Source: CAVDHB01 sp963608705 (GTDB taxonomy: Bacteria; Bacteroidota; Bacteroidia; Bacteroidales; Bacteroidaceae). From it: 64,000 bases of DNA. The translations under genes and the position numbers were made by a program. The notes under the pieces were generated by a model. It saw nothing but the letters and a program-made list of their open reading frames with translations. It made no database searches and had not been told where the DNA came from. Shown piece after piece: positions 8,430 to 17,106 of this stretch (the stretch's first letter is position 1; every line of letters starts with the position of its first letter). The DNA lies in NCBI GenBank assembly GCA_963608705.1, contig CAVDHB010000027.1, positions 62,001-126,000 of the forward strand, read 5' to 3'.

Positions 8430-9818
8430 TTATCTGCCACGACGCACACCGCCTCCGCTGAAACCGCCACCGCCACGGCTTCCTCCGCTGAATCCTCCTC
8501 CACGGCTATAGCTTCCACTATTATTATAAGAAGGAGTGGACTGACGGAAAGAGTTGTTGTAATTAGGAGTAGAAGGACGCTCGCGGGTGAAACTCTGCCG
8601 TTCCACGGGCTGTGTGCGAGTGGGACGTTCGTTGAACCTTCCACCGCTACGACTGTTGCCACGGTAAGTCTGGCGGGTGCTGCTCGGACGGGTATAAGTG
8701 TTCACATTGCCCGGCATGGTACGCTCAAACGAAGAGTTGCCACGACTTCCCGTGCCACGAATGACCCGCTGCTGCACCGGGGTAAATGTATAGCCATCCC
8801 CTCTCACCGAAGAGCTGGAAGGACGCGCCTCTACCACACTGCCGCCTCTGGACACACGGCCGGAAGTGGAAGCGAAGCTACCTCCTCCCCTGTTTCCTCT
8901 GGAGGGAAGCACACTCGAAGCGTTGCCGCGGGAAGAACGGCTGGCGCTGCCAAAAGCCGGACGGCTACCGCCTGTGCCGCGTATTCCGCCCGGACGGCTG
9001 GCCATCAAGCCCGAACCTTGATTGTTATAGAAGTAGCCATTGCGCCGGAACCGGTTGCCGCCGGCATACCATCCTCCACCGTAGTAAGGACGACCGTACC
9101 ATCCACCATACCAACCGCCGTAGCCAGGCCATCCCCAGCCACCGTAATACCACGGGTCGTATGCGTACCAAGAGCCGCCCCATCCCCAGGAATAACCGAA
9201 TCCCCAAGACCATGGCCGGCCATACCATCCATACCACGGACCGCCAAAGTTCCACGCCCAGTCATAACGCCAACGCCAGTTCCAATAGCCGGGGTTCGAC
9301 CATGTGGGGAAAGCATAAGCCCAGGCTCCGTCTGAATAGACGTTCCAGTCAAACGAGCCTGGCCCGTAAACCAAGTCCCAATACAAAGAGCTCCCCACTG
9401 GAATGGCAAACCTTGGATTATGGAAACGGAGCAGCCGTGAGGCGTACTCGTAATCGTCCTGTGAGCCGTTGAAACTATTGACCCACTCCCCGTATTCCGC
9501 GGGTTTCTTGGCGTCAATGTAGAGGGTATCGCCGTTTGCGCTCTTGCTGAATTTGTTATCATAGGCGGAGTACATCCGGTTATAGTCGTCCACACTGCGT
9601 CCGTTGGCGTTTCTGGCCACCACGTTGGAGGTTGTCCGAGAAGATGCTACTCGTTCCTGAGCCGGAAGAGTCATCTTCTTTGCAGGGATTTCCCTTTTAA
9701 CCTCTTTCTTGTTAGAAAAGAAGTACAAGTCATCGTCCGCCTGCTGTGCGTTTGCGGTGGAAGTCATCGCCAGCAGCAATGCCGGAAGAATCGTGAATCT
9801 CTTGTGAATCTTGCTCAT
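8430..9818 (-). CDS. Secreted Gly/Trp/Tyr-rich low-complexity protein
   Basis: A 462-residue protein with a clear signal peptide (ILPALLLAMTSTANAQ). No enzyme family was recognised. Residues about 60-145 are ordinary (AEYGEWVNSFNG, YASRLLRFHNPRF). Residues about 150-270 are dominated by W, Y and G in WYGW/YGGW/WGWG motifs. Residues about 280-462 are rich in Ser, Arg and Gly with many RGG/RGN/SRGG motifs and a Gly-Arg end (GGGVRRGR). The composition recalls adhesive or condensate-forming proteins, but that is only a compositional likeness. The gene precedes the FadL-like gene by 33 nt on the same strand, which suggests a surface or periplasmic location. The coding frame is maintained through the biased region, so it is not a sequencing artefact. 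Confidence 0.75.
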   Translation of the reverse strand: MSKIHKRFTILPALLLAMTSTANAQQADDDLYFFSNKKEVKREIPAKKMTLPAQERVASSRTTSNVVARNANGRSVDDYNRMYSAYDNKFSKSANGDTLYIDAKKPAEYGEWVNSFNGSQDDYEYASRLLRFHNPRFAIPVGSSLYWDLVYGPGSFDWNVYSDGAWAYAFPTWSNPGYWNWRWRYDWAWNFGGPWYGWYGRPWSWGFGYSWGWGGSWYAYDPWYYGGWGWPGYGGWYGGWYGRPYYGGGWYAGGNRFRRNGYFYNNQGSGLMASRPGGIRGTGGSRPAFGSASRSSRGNASSVLPSRGNRGGGSFASTSGRVSRGGSVVEARPSSSSVRGDGYTFTPVQQRVIRGTGSRGNSSFERTMPGNVNTYTRPSSTRQTYRGNSRSGGRFNERPTRTQPVERQSFTRERPSTPNYNNSFRQSTPSYNNSGSYSRGGGFSGGSRGGGGFSGGGVRRGR

Positions 9819-10002
9819 ATTAAGTAGTACTTTAAACTGTTGCTGATTTATCTAATGCAAAAATACTATTTAATCCGCAAATGGAGCAGGGAAAACTCCT
9901 ATTATTTATAGGGGTTCTCCCATTTTTCGGAAAAAGGAGAAAGGAGAGGCCGTTTTTCCTTTTTCTTTTCGTAAATTTGCGCACAAATACAACATACACA
10001 CT

Positions 10003-11304
10003 ATGGAAGATTGTTTAATCATTGTCATATTACAGGTGCTGAACGGCATCTTCTCAATGTATGAGCTGGCGATTGTCTCGGCCAGCAAGACCCGCATGGA
10101 AATCATGGCCGGCGAAGGGAACAAACAAGCCAAGGCTGTCCTCAAGCAACTGAAAGACCCGAACGAGGTGTTGTCCGCCATCCAAATAGGAATCACTCTT
10201 ATCAGCATTGTGTCCGGTGCGTTCGGCGGTGTGGCCATTTCGGACAATGTGGAGCAATACATCGCCCCGATGGGAGGCTTTTTCGCCCGCTATTCTCACC
10301 AGATTTCCATGACAGTCACTGTGTCGGCCATCACTTATTTCTCCCTTATCGTGGGAGAGTTGATGCCGAAGCTCATCGCTCTTAGCAATCCTGAACGATA
10401 TGCCATGCAATACGCCCGCTTTATGCAGACGGTCACTTGGGTGTCCTTCCCCTTGGTGTGGTTCCTAAGTTTCTCCACTCATGTGTTCAGCAAATTGCTG
10501 CGCATCCAGAACAGCGAGCGTCCGCTGTCGCAGGAAGAGATAAAGCACATGCTGACGGAAAGCTCCAAACAGGGGGTCATAGACAAGGAGGAGACGGATA
10601 TGCTGAGGGATGTGTTCCGTTTTTCGGACAAGAAAGCCATTGAACTGATGACCCACCGTTCAGACTTGATGATTCTCCATCCCGGAGACAGCCGCAAGGA
10701 TATCATGGAAACTTTGCGGGAAGGAAACGTGAGCAAATACTTGCTTATGGACGAGGAAGCGGACGAGGTGTTCGGCGTGGTGTCCGTGAAAGACCTTATC
10801 CTGGAAATCGCCGGGAACAAACCCTTTGACTTGAAAGCCATCGCCCAGCCCGTACTGTTCATTCCTGAGAACCAGTCGTCCAAAAAAGTGATTGAGCAGT
10901 TCAAGACACACAAGACCAACTTTGGCGTGGTGGTGAACGAGTACGGAGACGTGGAGGGCATCGTGACTTACCGGGACTTGGCGGAGAACATCTTCGGAGA
11001 CATCATCTCGCTGGAAGAGAACGAAGGGCCTGAGATAATCACCCGTAAAGACGGTTCTTTATTAGTGGAAGGAGACATGAACGTGGGTGACTTCATGGAC
11101 CGCATGGGCATCTACAATTACGACGACATCAAGTCAGAGGACTTCACTACCCTCAACGGACTGGCCATGTTCCTGATGGAGGGAATGCCCAAGACAGGGG
11201 ACACCTTTACGTATAAAAACCTCACCTTTGAAGTGGTGGACACCGACGCGGGAATCGTGGACAAATTGCTTGTCACCAAAAACGCCCCCTCCGGGACACA
11301 TTGA
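10003..11304 (+). CDS. CNNM/HlyC-CorC family membrane protein with CBS pair
   Basis: Inner membrane protein of the hemolysin C/CorC/CNNM group, thought to act in magnesium or other cation transport. The 433-residue protein opens directly with the DUF21 domain (residues 1-170, several membrane helices; ELAIVSASKTRM and the GELMPKLIALSNPER motif). A pair of CBS domains follows (about 200-325, MTHRSDLMILHPGD and VVVNEYGDVEGIVTYRDL), then a CorC_HlyC domain (about 345-425). TAAATTTG at 9972-9979 matches the -7 promoter consensus 23 nt before the start, though a good -33 TTTG is not seen. The gene appears to be monocistronic. Transported ion and direction cannot be told from sequence. Confidence 0.92.
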   Translation: MEDCLIIVILQVLNGIFSMYELAIVSASKTRMEIMAGEGNKQAKAVLKQLKDPNEVLSAIQIGITLISIVSGAFGGVAISDNVEQYIAPMGGFFARYSHQISMTVTVSAITYFSLIVGELMPKLIALSNPERYAMQYARFMQTVTWVSFPLVWFLSFSTHVFSKLLRIQNSERPLSQEEIKHMLTESSKQGVIDKEETDMLRDVFRFSDKKAIELMTHRSDLMILHPGDSRKDIMETLREGNVSKYLLMDEEADEVFGVVSVKDLILEIAGNKPFDLKAIAQPVLFIPENQSSKKVIEQFKTHKTNFGVVVNEYGDVEGIVTYRDLAENIFGDIISLEENEGPEIITRKDGSLLVEGDMNVGDFMDRMGIYNYDDIKSEDFTTLNGLAMFLMEGMPKTGDTFTYKNLTFEVVDTDAGIVDKLLVTKNAPSGTH

Positions 11305-11457
11305 TTCCCCATGCCTTATAAAAAGGAATTTGCCATCCTTGTAAAGTTTTAATCTCATAGAATGTATGCGGCCACAGCTTTAATTGGGGAAAAAGAGCCT
11401 CTTCCATTGACATAAATCAAGAAAAGAGGGGGAAAGAAGGTTCCGACTCACAAATTG

Positions 11458-11488
11458 TTTGTCAGATGAGATACTCGCCGTATCTTTG
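11458..11488 (+). promoter_or_regulatory. Bacteroidetes sigma promoter for the small secreted protein
   Basis: The -33 element TTTG (11458-11461) and the -7 element TATCTTTG (11481-11488) are separated by 19 nt, an exact match to the Bacteroides TTTG/TAnnTTTG consensus. The transcript would have a leader of about 85 nt before the start at 11581. Confidence 0.85.
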
Positions 11489-11580
11489 CAGTGTCAAAAG
11501 GAGAAAACGATGACAAATCGGGACATCCTCGAAGACAGGAAAAAGAAAGAACTTTAGGTAACAACAAAAAAGTAAGCATT

Positions 11581-11931
11581 ATGAAAAGATTGTTTTTGAT
11601 GGTAATGGCAGTGGTAGCGTTCAGCGCAGCAAACGCTAAGACAAACGAAACGTTCAACGTTTCTACAGACGTGTACAAACTCTGTGCGTACTTGAATGTG
11701 CACGATGACAACGTGGCTGACAAAATCGCAGACTTGAACGAGTACTTCAACCAAAGTATGCAGATGGTGGCCAACTCACCGAAAGAGGAATTGGCAAGTC
11801 GTGTGAAACTCTGCGTGGAGAGCAACAAATTGGCCATGAAGAAAGTCCTGACAGCTGAGCAGTTCAAAAAATACAACGCAGTGTTGGATGTGACGCTGAA
11901 GAACAAGGGATTGGACGTGTACATGAAATAA
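11581..11931 (+). CDS. Small secreted protein of unknown function
   Basis: A 116-residue protein with a signal peptide cleaved after SAANA. The mature part is about 95 residues and predicted helical, with two Cys (in YKLCAYLNV and RVKLCVES). No family was recognised with confidence; the ending LTAEQFKKYNAVLDVTLKNKGL resembles the helical tails of small periplasmic stress proteins, but this is weak. The start at 11581 is chosen because the signal peptide begins there; the longer in-frame form from 11491 would place 30 hydrophilic residues in front of it and begin within the untranslated leader. It has its own consensus promoter and terminator, so it is a single-gene transcription unit and may be highly expressed. 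Confidence 0.75.
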   Translation: MKRLFLMVMAVVAFSAANAKTNETFNVSTDVYKLCAYLNVHDDNVADKIADLNEYFNQSMQMVANSPKEELASRVKLCVESNKLAMKKVLTAEQFKKYNAVLDVTLKNKGLDVYMK

Positions 11932-11961
11932 TCAGACCGTATACAGTCTGTCAACGTATAG

Positions 11962-11998
11962 AGGTGTGCCTTCTCGAAAGAGGAAGCACACCTTTTTC
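11962..11998 (+). terminator. Intrinsic terminator
   Basis: AGGTGTGC pairs with GCACACCT around a GAAA-containing loop region, followed by a run of T. It closes the small secreted protein unit, ten bases before the next promoter. Confidence 0.85.
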
Positions 11999-12007
11999 AT
12001 TTGGCTG

Positions 12008-12039
12008 TTTGGCTGAATGAAAACTTTACCGTACCTTTG
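12008..12039 (+). promoter_or_regulatory. Bacteroidetes sigma promoter for the ABC-F gene
   Basis: TTTG (12008-12011), a 20 nt gap, then TACCTTTG (12032-12039), 24 nt before the ABC-F start. This fits the Bacteroides -33/-7 consensus. Confidence 0.85.
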
Positions 12040-12063
12040 CAATCAAACAAATAATACACAAAG

Positions 12064-13695
12064 ATGATTACTGTAACCAATCTGACCATCCAATTCGGGA
12101 AAAGAGTTTTATATAAGGACGTAAACCTTAAGTTCACCCAAGGCAACATCTATGGTATCATCGGTGCGAACGGTGCCGGTAAGTCTACCTTCCTCAAAGC
12201 TGTGTCCGGCGAGATTGAATCCAACAAGGGACAAATCTCTATGGGACCGGGTGAGCGTATGTCCGTGCTGAGTCAGGACCACTTCAAGTTCGACCAGTTC
12301 CGTGTCATCGATACAGTGCTGATGGGACACAAAGAGCTGTGGGACAACATAAAGGCTCGCGAGGCTCTGTACATGAAGGAGGATTTCAGCGACGAGGACG
12401 GCATTAAAGCGTCCGAGTTAGAGGAGAAATTCGCCGAAATGAACGGATGGAACGCCGAGAGTGACGCGGCGCAGCTGCTGGAAGGGCTGGGAATTCCCAC
12501 CGCCATGCACGAGAAAACGATGGGCGAGTTGAGCGGAAAGGACAAAGTGCGTGTCATGCTGGCACAGGCTCTTTTCGGAAATCCTGACAACTTGTTGCTG
12601 GATGAGCCTACCAACGACTTGGACTTGGACACCGTTACATGGCTGGAAAACTACCTGTCCAATTACGAGCATACAGTTTTGGTCGTGAGCCACGACCGAC
12701 ACTTCCTTGACGCCGTTTCCACCCATACGGTAGATATAGACTACGGGAAGATAACACTCTTCGCCGGAAATTACAGTTTCTGGTACGAGAGTAGCCAGTT
12801 AGCTTTGCGTCAGCAGCAGAACCAGCGCGCGAAAGCGGAAGAAAAGCGCAAGGAACTGGAAGAGTTCATCCGTCGTTTCTCCGCAAACGCCGCCAAGAGC
12901 AAGCAGACCACTTCCCGCAAGAAGATGCTTGCCAAGCTGAATGTGGAAGAGATTCAACCGTCCACCCGTAAATATCCGGGCATCATCTTCCAGATGGAGC
13001 GTGAGCCGGGTAATCAGATACTGGAAGTAGCCGGTCTGAAAGCGGTGAACGATGACGGCACGGTACTCTTCGACAACGTGAATTTCACCGTGGAGAAGAA
13101 CGACAAGATTGTGTTCCTCAGCCACAACCCCAAGGCGATGACCGCATTGTTCGAGATTATCAACAACAACCGCAAGGCGGATGCCGGCAAGTTCAACTGG
13201 GGTGTGACCATCACCACGGCTTATCTCCCGTTGGACAACACGTCTTTCTTCAACAGTGAATTGAACTTGGTAGAGTGGTTAGGCCAGTTCAGCTCAGGCA
13301 ATGAAGTGTTCTTGAAAGGCTATCTGGGACGTATGCTCTTCTCCGGCGAGGACATTCTCAAGAAAGTGAACGTGCTTTCGGGAGGTGAGAAGATGCGTTG
13401 TATGATCGCCCGTATGCAGTTGAAGAACGCGAACTGCCTGATACTGGACACACCGACCAACCACTTGGACTTGGAAAGTATCCAGGCGTTCAACAACAAC
13501 TTGAAGCTGTTCAAGGGCAACATCCTCTTCTCCAGCCACGACCACGAGTTCATCAGCACCATCGCCAACCGTATCATCGAGCTTACGCCCAACGGCACGA
13601 TTGACAAGATGATGAGCTATGACGACTACATCTCCGACCCGCATATCCAAGAGATACGCGCCAAGATGTACGGCTACGAATTGCCTCAGAAATAA
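12064..13695 (+). CDS. ABC-F family ATPase, YbiT-like, with degenerate second site
   Basis: Soluble twin-cassette ATPase of the ABC-F group, which act on the ribosome (translation factors or ribosome protection); 543 residues, no membrane segments. Cassette 1 has Walker A GANGAGKST (34-42), signature LSGKD (156-160), Walker B LLLDEPTN with E181, and H210. The linker helices span about 245-300. Cassette 2 has no usable Walker A (SHNPKAMT at 353-360 in place of GxNGxGKS), a good signature LSGGE (438-442), Walker B LILDTPTN with T463 where the catalytic Glu belongs, and H492. The pairing predicts one normal composite ATP site and one degenerate site. It is a single gene between its own promoter and terminator. 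The YbiT-like assignment rests on overall length and cassette order; a resistance role is not implied by context. Confidence 0.9.
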   Translation: MITVTNLTIQFGKRVLYKDVNLKFTQGNIYGIIGANGAGKSTFLKAVSGEIESNKGQISMGPGERMSVLSQDHFKFDQFRVIDTVLMGHKELWDNIKAREALYMKEDFSDEDGIKASELEEKFAEMNGWNAESDAAQLLEGLGIPTAMHEKTMGELSGKDKVRVMLAQALFGNPDNLLLDEPTNDLDLDTVTWLENYLSNYEHTVLVVSHDRHFLDAVSTHTVDIDYGKITLFAGNYSFWYESSQLALRQQQNQRAKAEEKRKELEEFIRRFSANAAKSKQTTSRKKMLAKLNVEEIQPSTRKYPGIIFQMEREPGNQILEVAGLKAVNDDGTVLFDNVNFTVEKNDKIVFLSHNPKAMTALFEIINNNRKADAGKFNWGVTITTAYLPLDNTSFFNSELNLVEWLGQFSSGNEVFLKGYLGRMLFSGEDILKKVNVLSGGEKMRCMIARMQLKNANCLILDTPTNHLDLESIQAFNNNLKLFKGNILFSSHDHEFISTIANRIIELTPNGTIDKMMSYDDYISDPHIQEIRAKMYGYELPQK

Positions 13696-13718
13696 CATTA
13701 CTCATCTCTCATAAGACA

Positions 13719-13767
13719 GACGAATCTCATACAGTGTCAGCTAAACCGTGTGGGATTCGCCTTTTTT
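13719..13767 (+). terminator. Intrinsic terminator after the ABC-F gene
   Basis: GACGAATCTCATAC (13719-13732) pairs with GTGTGGGATTCGCC (13748-13761) with a few G-U pairs and one mismatch, followed by TTTTTT. The addA-like start lies 14 nt further on, so some read-through into the repair operon is possible. Confidence 0.8.
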
Positions 13768-13780
13768 ATCTTCATAAACT

Positions 13781-16700
13781 ATGGAAAAAGGAAAAATCAC
13801 TGTGGTGAAAGCGTCGGCCGGATCCGGGAAGACATTCCGATTAGCTTTGGAATACATCTCGCTGCTGATGGAAGACCCTCAGAACTACCTGCACACGCTG
13901 GCTGTCACCTTCACCAACGATGCCACCAACGAGATGAAAAGCCGTATACTTTCCTATCTGAACGAGTTGAGCAGCGGAAAGGTGGACGGAGATTTTTACA
14001 AGGAATTGACGAAAAGGAACGCTTCATGGACGGCGGATTTCATCCGCAAGCAAGCAAGTGAGGCATTGGGACACATCCTGCATGACTACACGCATTTCCA
14101 GATACGCACCATTGATTCTTTTTTCCAGACAATTGTGAAGTCGTTAGGGCATGACCTCAACCTGCCTCCTAACCAGCAGCTCATCATCGACGGTAAACAG
14201 GTGTTGGAAGACGCGGTAGATGACTTCATCGAGCATGCCTCTCTTGACCCTGACGTGCTGAACGGTATCATTGACCTCATGAAACAGCGGGTCAGAGAAG
14301 ACAAAAAGGTGGATGTGGCCAAGGACTTGAAACAGTTCGGAGGACTTATTTTCAACGAGGATTTCGTTTCCCGACGGCAGGAGATAAACGAAAGGTTGAG
14401 TGACAAGAAGTTCGTAGACGGATACAAGCAACTGTTGGAAGAAGGCATGAAGGAGCTGGAAAAGCCCACGCATTACAAGGAGGACTTCCTCACTGAGCTT
14501 GAAAGGCATTCACTGACGGAAAAAGACTTCAACAGGGGTAAAAATATTACCGGGGCATTCCAAAAGATAGACGACCGAAATCTTGACAAAGTAAATACGG
14601 CCTATTGCGACGATGAGACCAAATGGTTGAAAAATACCTCTCCCGAGGCGGCTAAGGAACTGGTACGTTCCCATCTGATGCGTTTCTTTAAAGAAGCATA
14701 CGATAAAACAAAAGAAACACTGACGAATCTCAATACCCTGCAACTATCCTATATGTACCTGAGCCAGATGCGTTTGCTCAACGCCATCGGAAGCCAGGTA
14801 CGGAAGAACTTGGAAGCCACGGGAAGCATGCTGCTTAGCGAGACCCCCGGATTGCTGTATCAGCTGGTAGAGGGAGAGGACTCCCCTTTCATCTTCGAGA
14901 AGACAGGCACGCAACTGACGCATGTGATGATAGACGAGTTCCAAGACACCTCCAAACTCCAATGGGAGAACTTCCAGAAAGTGCTGAACGAATGCCTTTA
15001 CAACGGAAACGGAAGTTTGTTGGTGGGAGACGTGAAACAGTCTATCTACCGTTGGAGAAACAGTGACTGGAACTTGCTTAACGACATGAAGGAAGGTGGA
15101 TGGATACATTTAGACCCCATTTATCACAACTTCCGAAGCAGTCGCCGTATCGTGTACTTCAACAACTTCTTATTCCCCTCCATCATCCACATGGCTTTGC
15201 CGGCCAGAATAGAAAAGGAGAAAGCGGAGGATTTCGCCCATACTGAATATCCGAAGATGAGCAAAGCCTATTCAGACGTGAGACAAGAGCTGAAAGAAGA
15301 CCGTCCCGAAGAAGGCTATGTGAACATACGTTTCTTTGAGGGGAATGCGGAAGAGGGAAGCGAATGGATGAGAGCCGCAGTACGTGACCAGATAGTAGAG
15401 CTGCACGCACACCACGTGGCCTACAAAGACATCGTGATTTTAGTGCGCAAGAAAAGGCAAATCGCCGAACTGGCGGAATACCTTTCTCATGAGTTGCCCG
15501 GCGTGACCATCATCTCGGACGAGGCGTTCAAGCTGAAATCCTCGCAAGCCGTGCAACTGCTGATAGCAGCCTTGCGGTGTATCAGCAGTCCTTCCGACTC
15601 CACCGCTCTCCTGACCCTGGTCTCCTTGTACCTACAAGACGTGAAGCAAGAGAAGATGGACTGGACTTCGCTGGACACCAACCATTTGACCGATTTGCTA
15701 CCTTCCCGATATGTAGAGGTGCTTCACCGCAAGGCTTCCCGGTTGTTACCGCTGTATGAACTGATAGAGCAGTTGAACGAAATCTTCCATACTGGAGACA
15801 TCCCCAGGCAGGACGCATATCTATACACTTTTTATGACCAGGTGACACTTTATTTGCAAAACAATCCGTCCGATATTGGCAGCTTCTTAAATTATTGGGA
15901 CAACACGTTGAGCGAAATGCCGGCAGCCTCGGACGCGGCAGACGGCATCCGCCTGAAAACCATCCACAAGTCGAAAGGCTTGGAGTTCCACACCGTGATA
16001 ATCCCCTATTGCAACTGGAAGTTGGACGAGTCCGCCCAGTTGCTTTGTCCGCCTGTGGATCCGCCAGACTACAAGGAAAAGGGAAAGTACATCCCCCTGC
16101 TGCTGATGGATTATGGCAAAAAGATGGCGAATTCCCATTACGATGACTGCTATAAAAAGGAACGGATACAGCAATGGGTGGACAATCTGAATCTGCTCTA
16201 CGTGGCTTTCACCCGTCCCAAGAAGAACCTGTACATCATCGGACAGAAATCCGGAAGCTTCTACACCACGCAGTCTTTAATCAAAGAAACGATAGAAAGA
16301 TGGGAGACTTCCAAACTGGAAACGCAAAAGTGGGAACTGAATCCAACGACTCACCTGCTGACCCGAAAGGCGGAAAACGCACAGGGCACTATCGAAAACA
16401 AGGATATAGAAATCAAACTGGACGATGAAAAGCTGCTGCACCCCTGGGATGTGGAGCTGAAGGAGGACGGGAAGCAATCTGTCTACACCTATGAGTACGG
16501 CACCCCCGTCTATGGCACGAAACAGGAACAGAAAGAAACTGACACGGCAGACACCCCTCAAATCCACATCAAGTCGTACTCCAAGGCCATCGAGTTCAGG
16601 GAGTCCAACCGTTCGAAAGACTTCATCGCTGACCAGACAGGGGAAGAGACCTCGAGCGAATATATCGAAAGGGGGAAACTGTTCCATACACTTTTCTCCT

Positions 16701-17098
16701 CGATACATACGTTGGAAGACGTCGATTCCGCCCTGCTCCAACTGGAATTTGAGGGAGTCATCGGCTCCGAATCCATGAAAAAAGACATCGAGGAAGCCAT
16801 ACACCGTCTGATGGAAAACAAGCAGGCGAAAGCGTGGTTCAGCGACGAGTGGACCGTACGCAACGAGCATAACATCATCCTGTGGAAGGAGAACAAGGTA
16901 AGCGAGCAACGCCCGGACAGGGTGATGATGAAAGAAGACGAGACGGTAGTCGTGGATTTCAAATTCGGATTGCCGCAAAAAAGTCACGTGAGGCAAGTGG
17001 AACAGTATATCGCCCTCTTGCGAGAGATGGGGTATCCCAATGTACACGGATATCTGTGGTATGTGCTGAACGGGAACAAGATACAAGAAGTAAAGTGA
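13781..17098 (+). CDS. addA: AddA/RecB-like helicase-nuclease (UvrD family)
   Basis: Large subunit of an AddAB-type helicase-nuclease that resects double-strand breaks for recombination. The 1105-residue protein has Walker A ASAGSGKT at 11-18, motif II IDEFQDTS at about 383-390, motif III GDVKQSIYRWR soon after, and motif VI NLLYVAFTRPKKNLY at about 800. The C-terminal RecB-family nuclease domain carries the VVDFKFG catalytic motif near residue 1058. It is the first gene of a four-gene unit; the addB-like start is 8 nt after its stop. Length and motif order agree with full activity. Bacteroidetes pipelines sometimes label such genes exodeoxyribonuclease V beta. Confidence 0.92.
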   Translation: MEKGKITVVKASAGSGKTFRLALEYISLLMEDPQNYLHTLAVTFTNDATNEMKSRILSYLNELSSGKVDGDFYKELTKRNASWTADFIRKQASEALGHILHDYTHFQIRTIDSFFQTIVKSLGHDLNLPPNQQLIIDGKQVLEDAVDDFIEHASLDPDVLNGIIDLMKQRVREDKKVDVAKDLKQFGGLIFNEDFVSRRQEINERLSDKKFVDGYKQLLEEGMKELEKPTHYKEDFLTELERHSLTEKDFNRGKNITGAFQKIDDRNLDKVNTAYCDDETKWLKNTSPEAAKELVRSHLMRFFKEAYDKTKETLTNLNTLQLSYMYLSQMRLLNAIGSQVRKNLEATGSMLLSETPGLLYQLVEGEDSPFIFEKTGTQLTHVMIDEFQDTSKLQWENFQKVLNECLYNGNGSLLVGDVKQSIYRWRNSDWNLLNDMKEGGWIHLDPIYHNFRSSRRIVYFNNFLFPSIIHMALPARIEKEKAEDFAHTEYPKMSKAYSDVRQELKEDRPEEGYVNIRFFEGNAEEGSEWMRAAVRDQIVELHAHHVAYKDIVILVRKKRQIAELAEYLSHELPGVTIISDEAFKLKSSQAVQLLIAALRCISSPSDSTALLTLVSLYLQDVKQEKMDWTSLDTNHLTDLLPSRYVEVLHRKASRLLPLYELIEQLNEIFHTGDIPRQDAYLYTFYDQVTLYLQNNPSDIGSFLNYWDNTLSEMPAASDAADGIRLKTIHKSKGLEFHTVIIPYCNWKLDESAQLLCPPVDPPDYKEKGKYIPLLLMDYGKKMANSHYDDCYKKERIQQWVDNLNLLYVAFTRPKKNLYIIGQKSGSFYTTQSLIKETIERWETSKLETQKWELNPTTHLLTRKAENAQGTIENKDIEIKLDDEKLLHPWDVELKEDGKQSVYTYEYGTPVYGTKQEQKETDTADTPQIHIKSYSKAIEFRESNRSKDFIADQTGEETSSEYIERGKLFHTLFSSIHTLEDVDSALLQLEFEGVIGSESMKKDIEEAIHRLMENKQAKAWFSDEWTVRNEHNIILWKENKVSEQRPDRVMMKEDETVVVDFKFGLPQKSHVRQVEQYIALLREMGYPNVHGYLWYVLNGNKIQEVK

Positions 17099-17106
17099 CA
17101 GAAGCA

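Noticed and set aside
10003..11304. Reading the HlyC-like gene as a true haemolysin
   Set aside because: DUF21 plus CBS plus CorC_HlyC is the CNNM transporter layout; the haemolysin label is historic.
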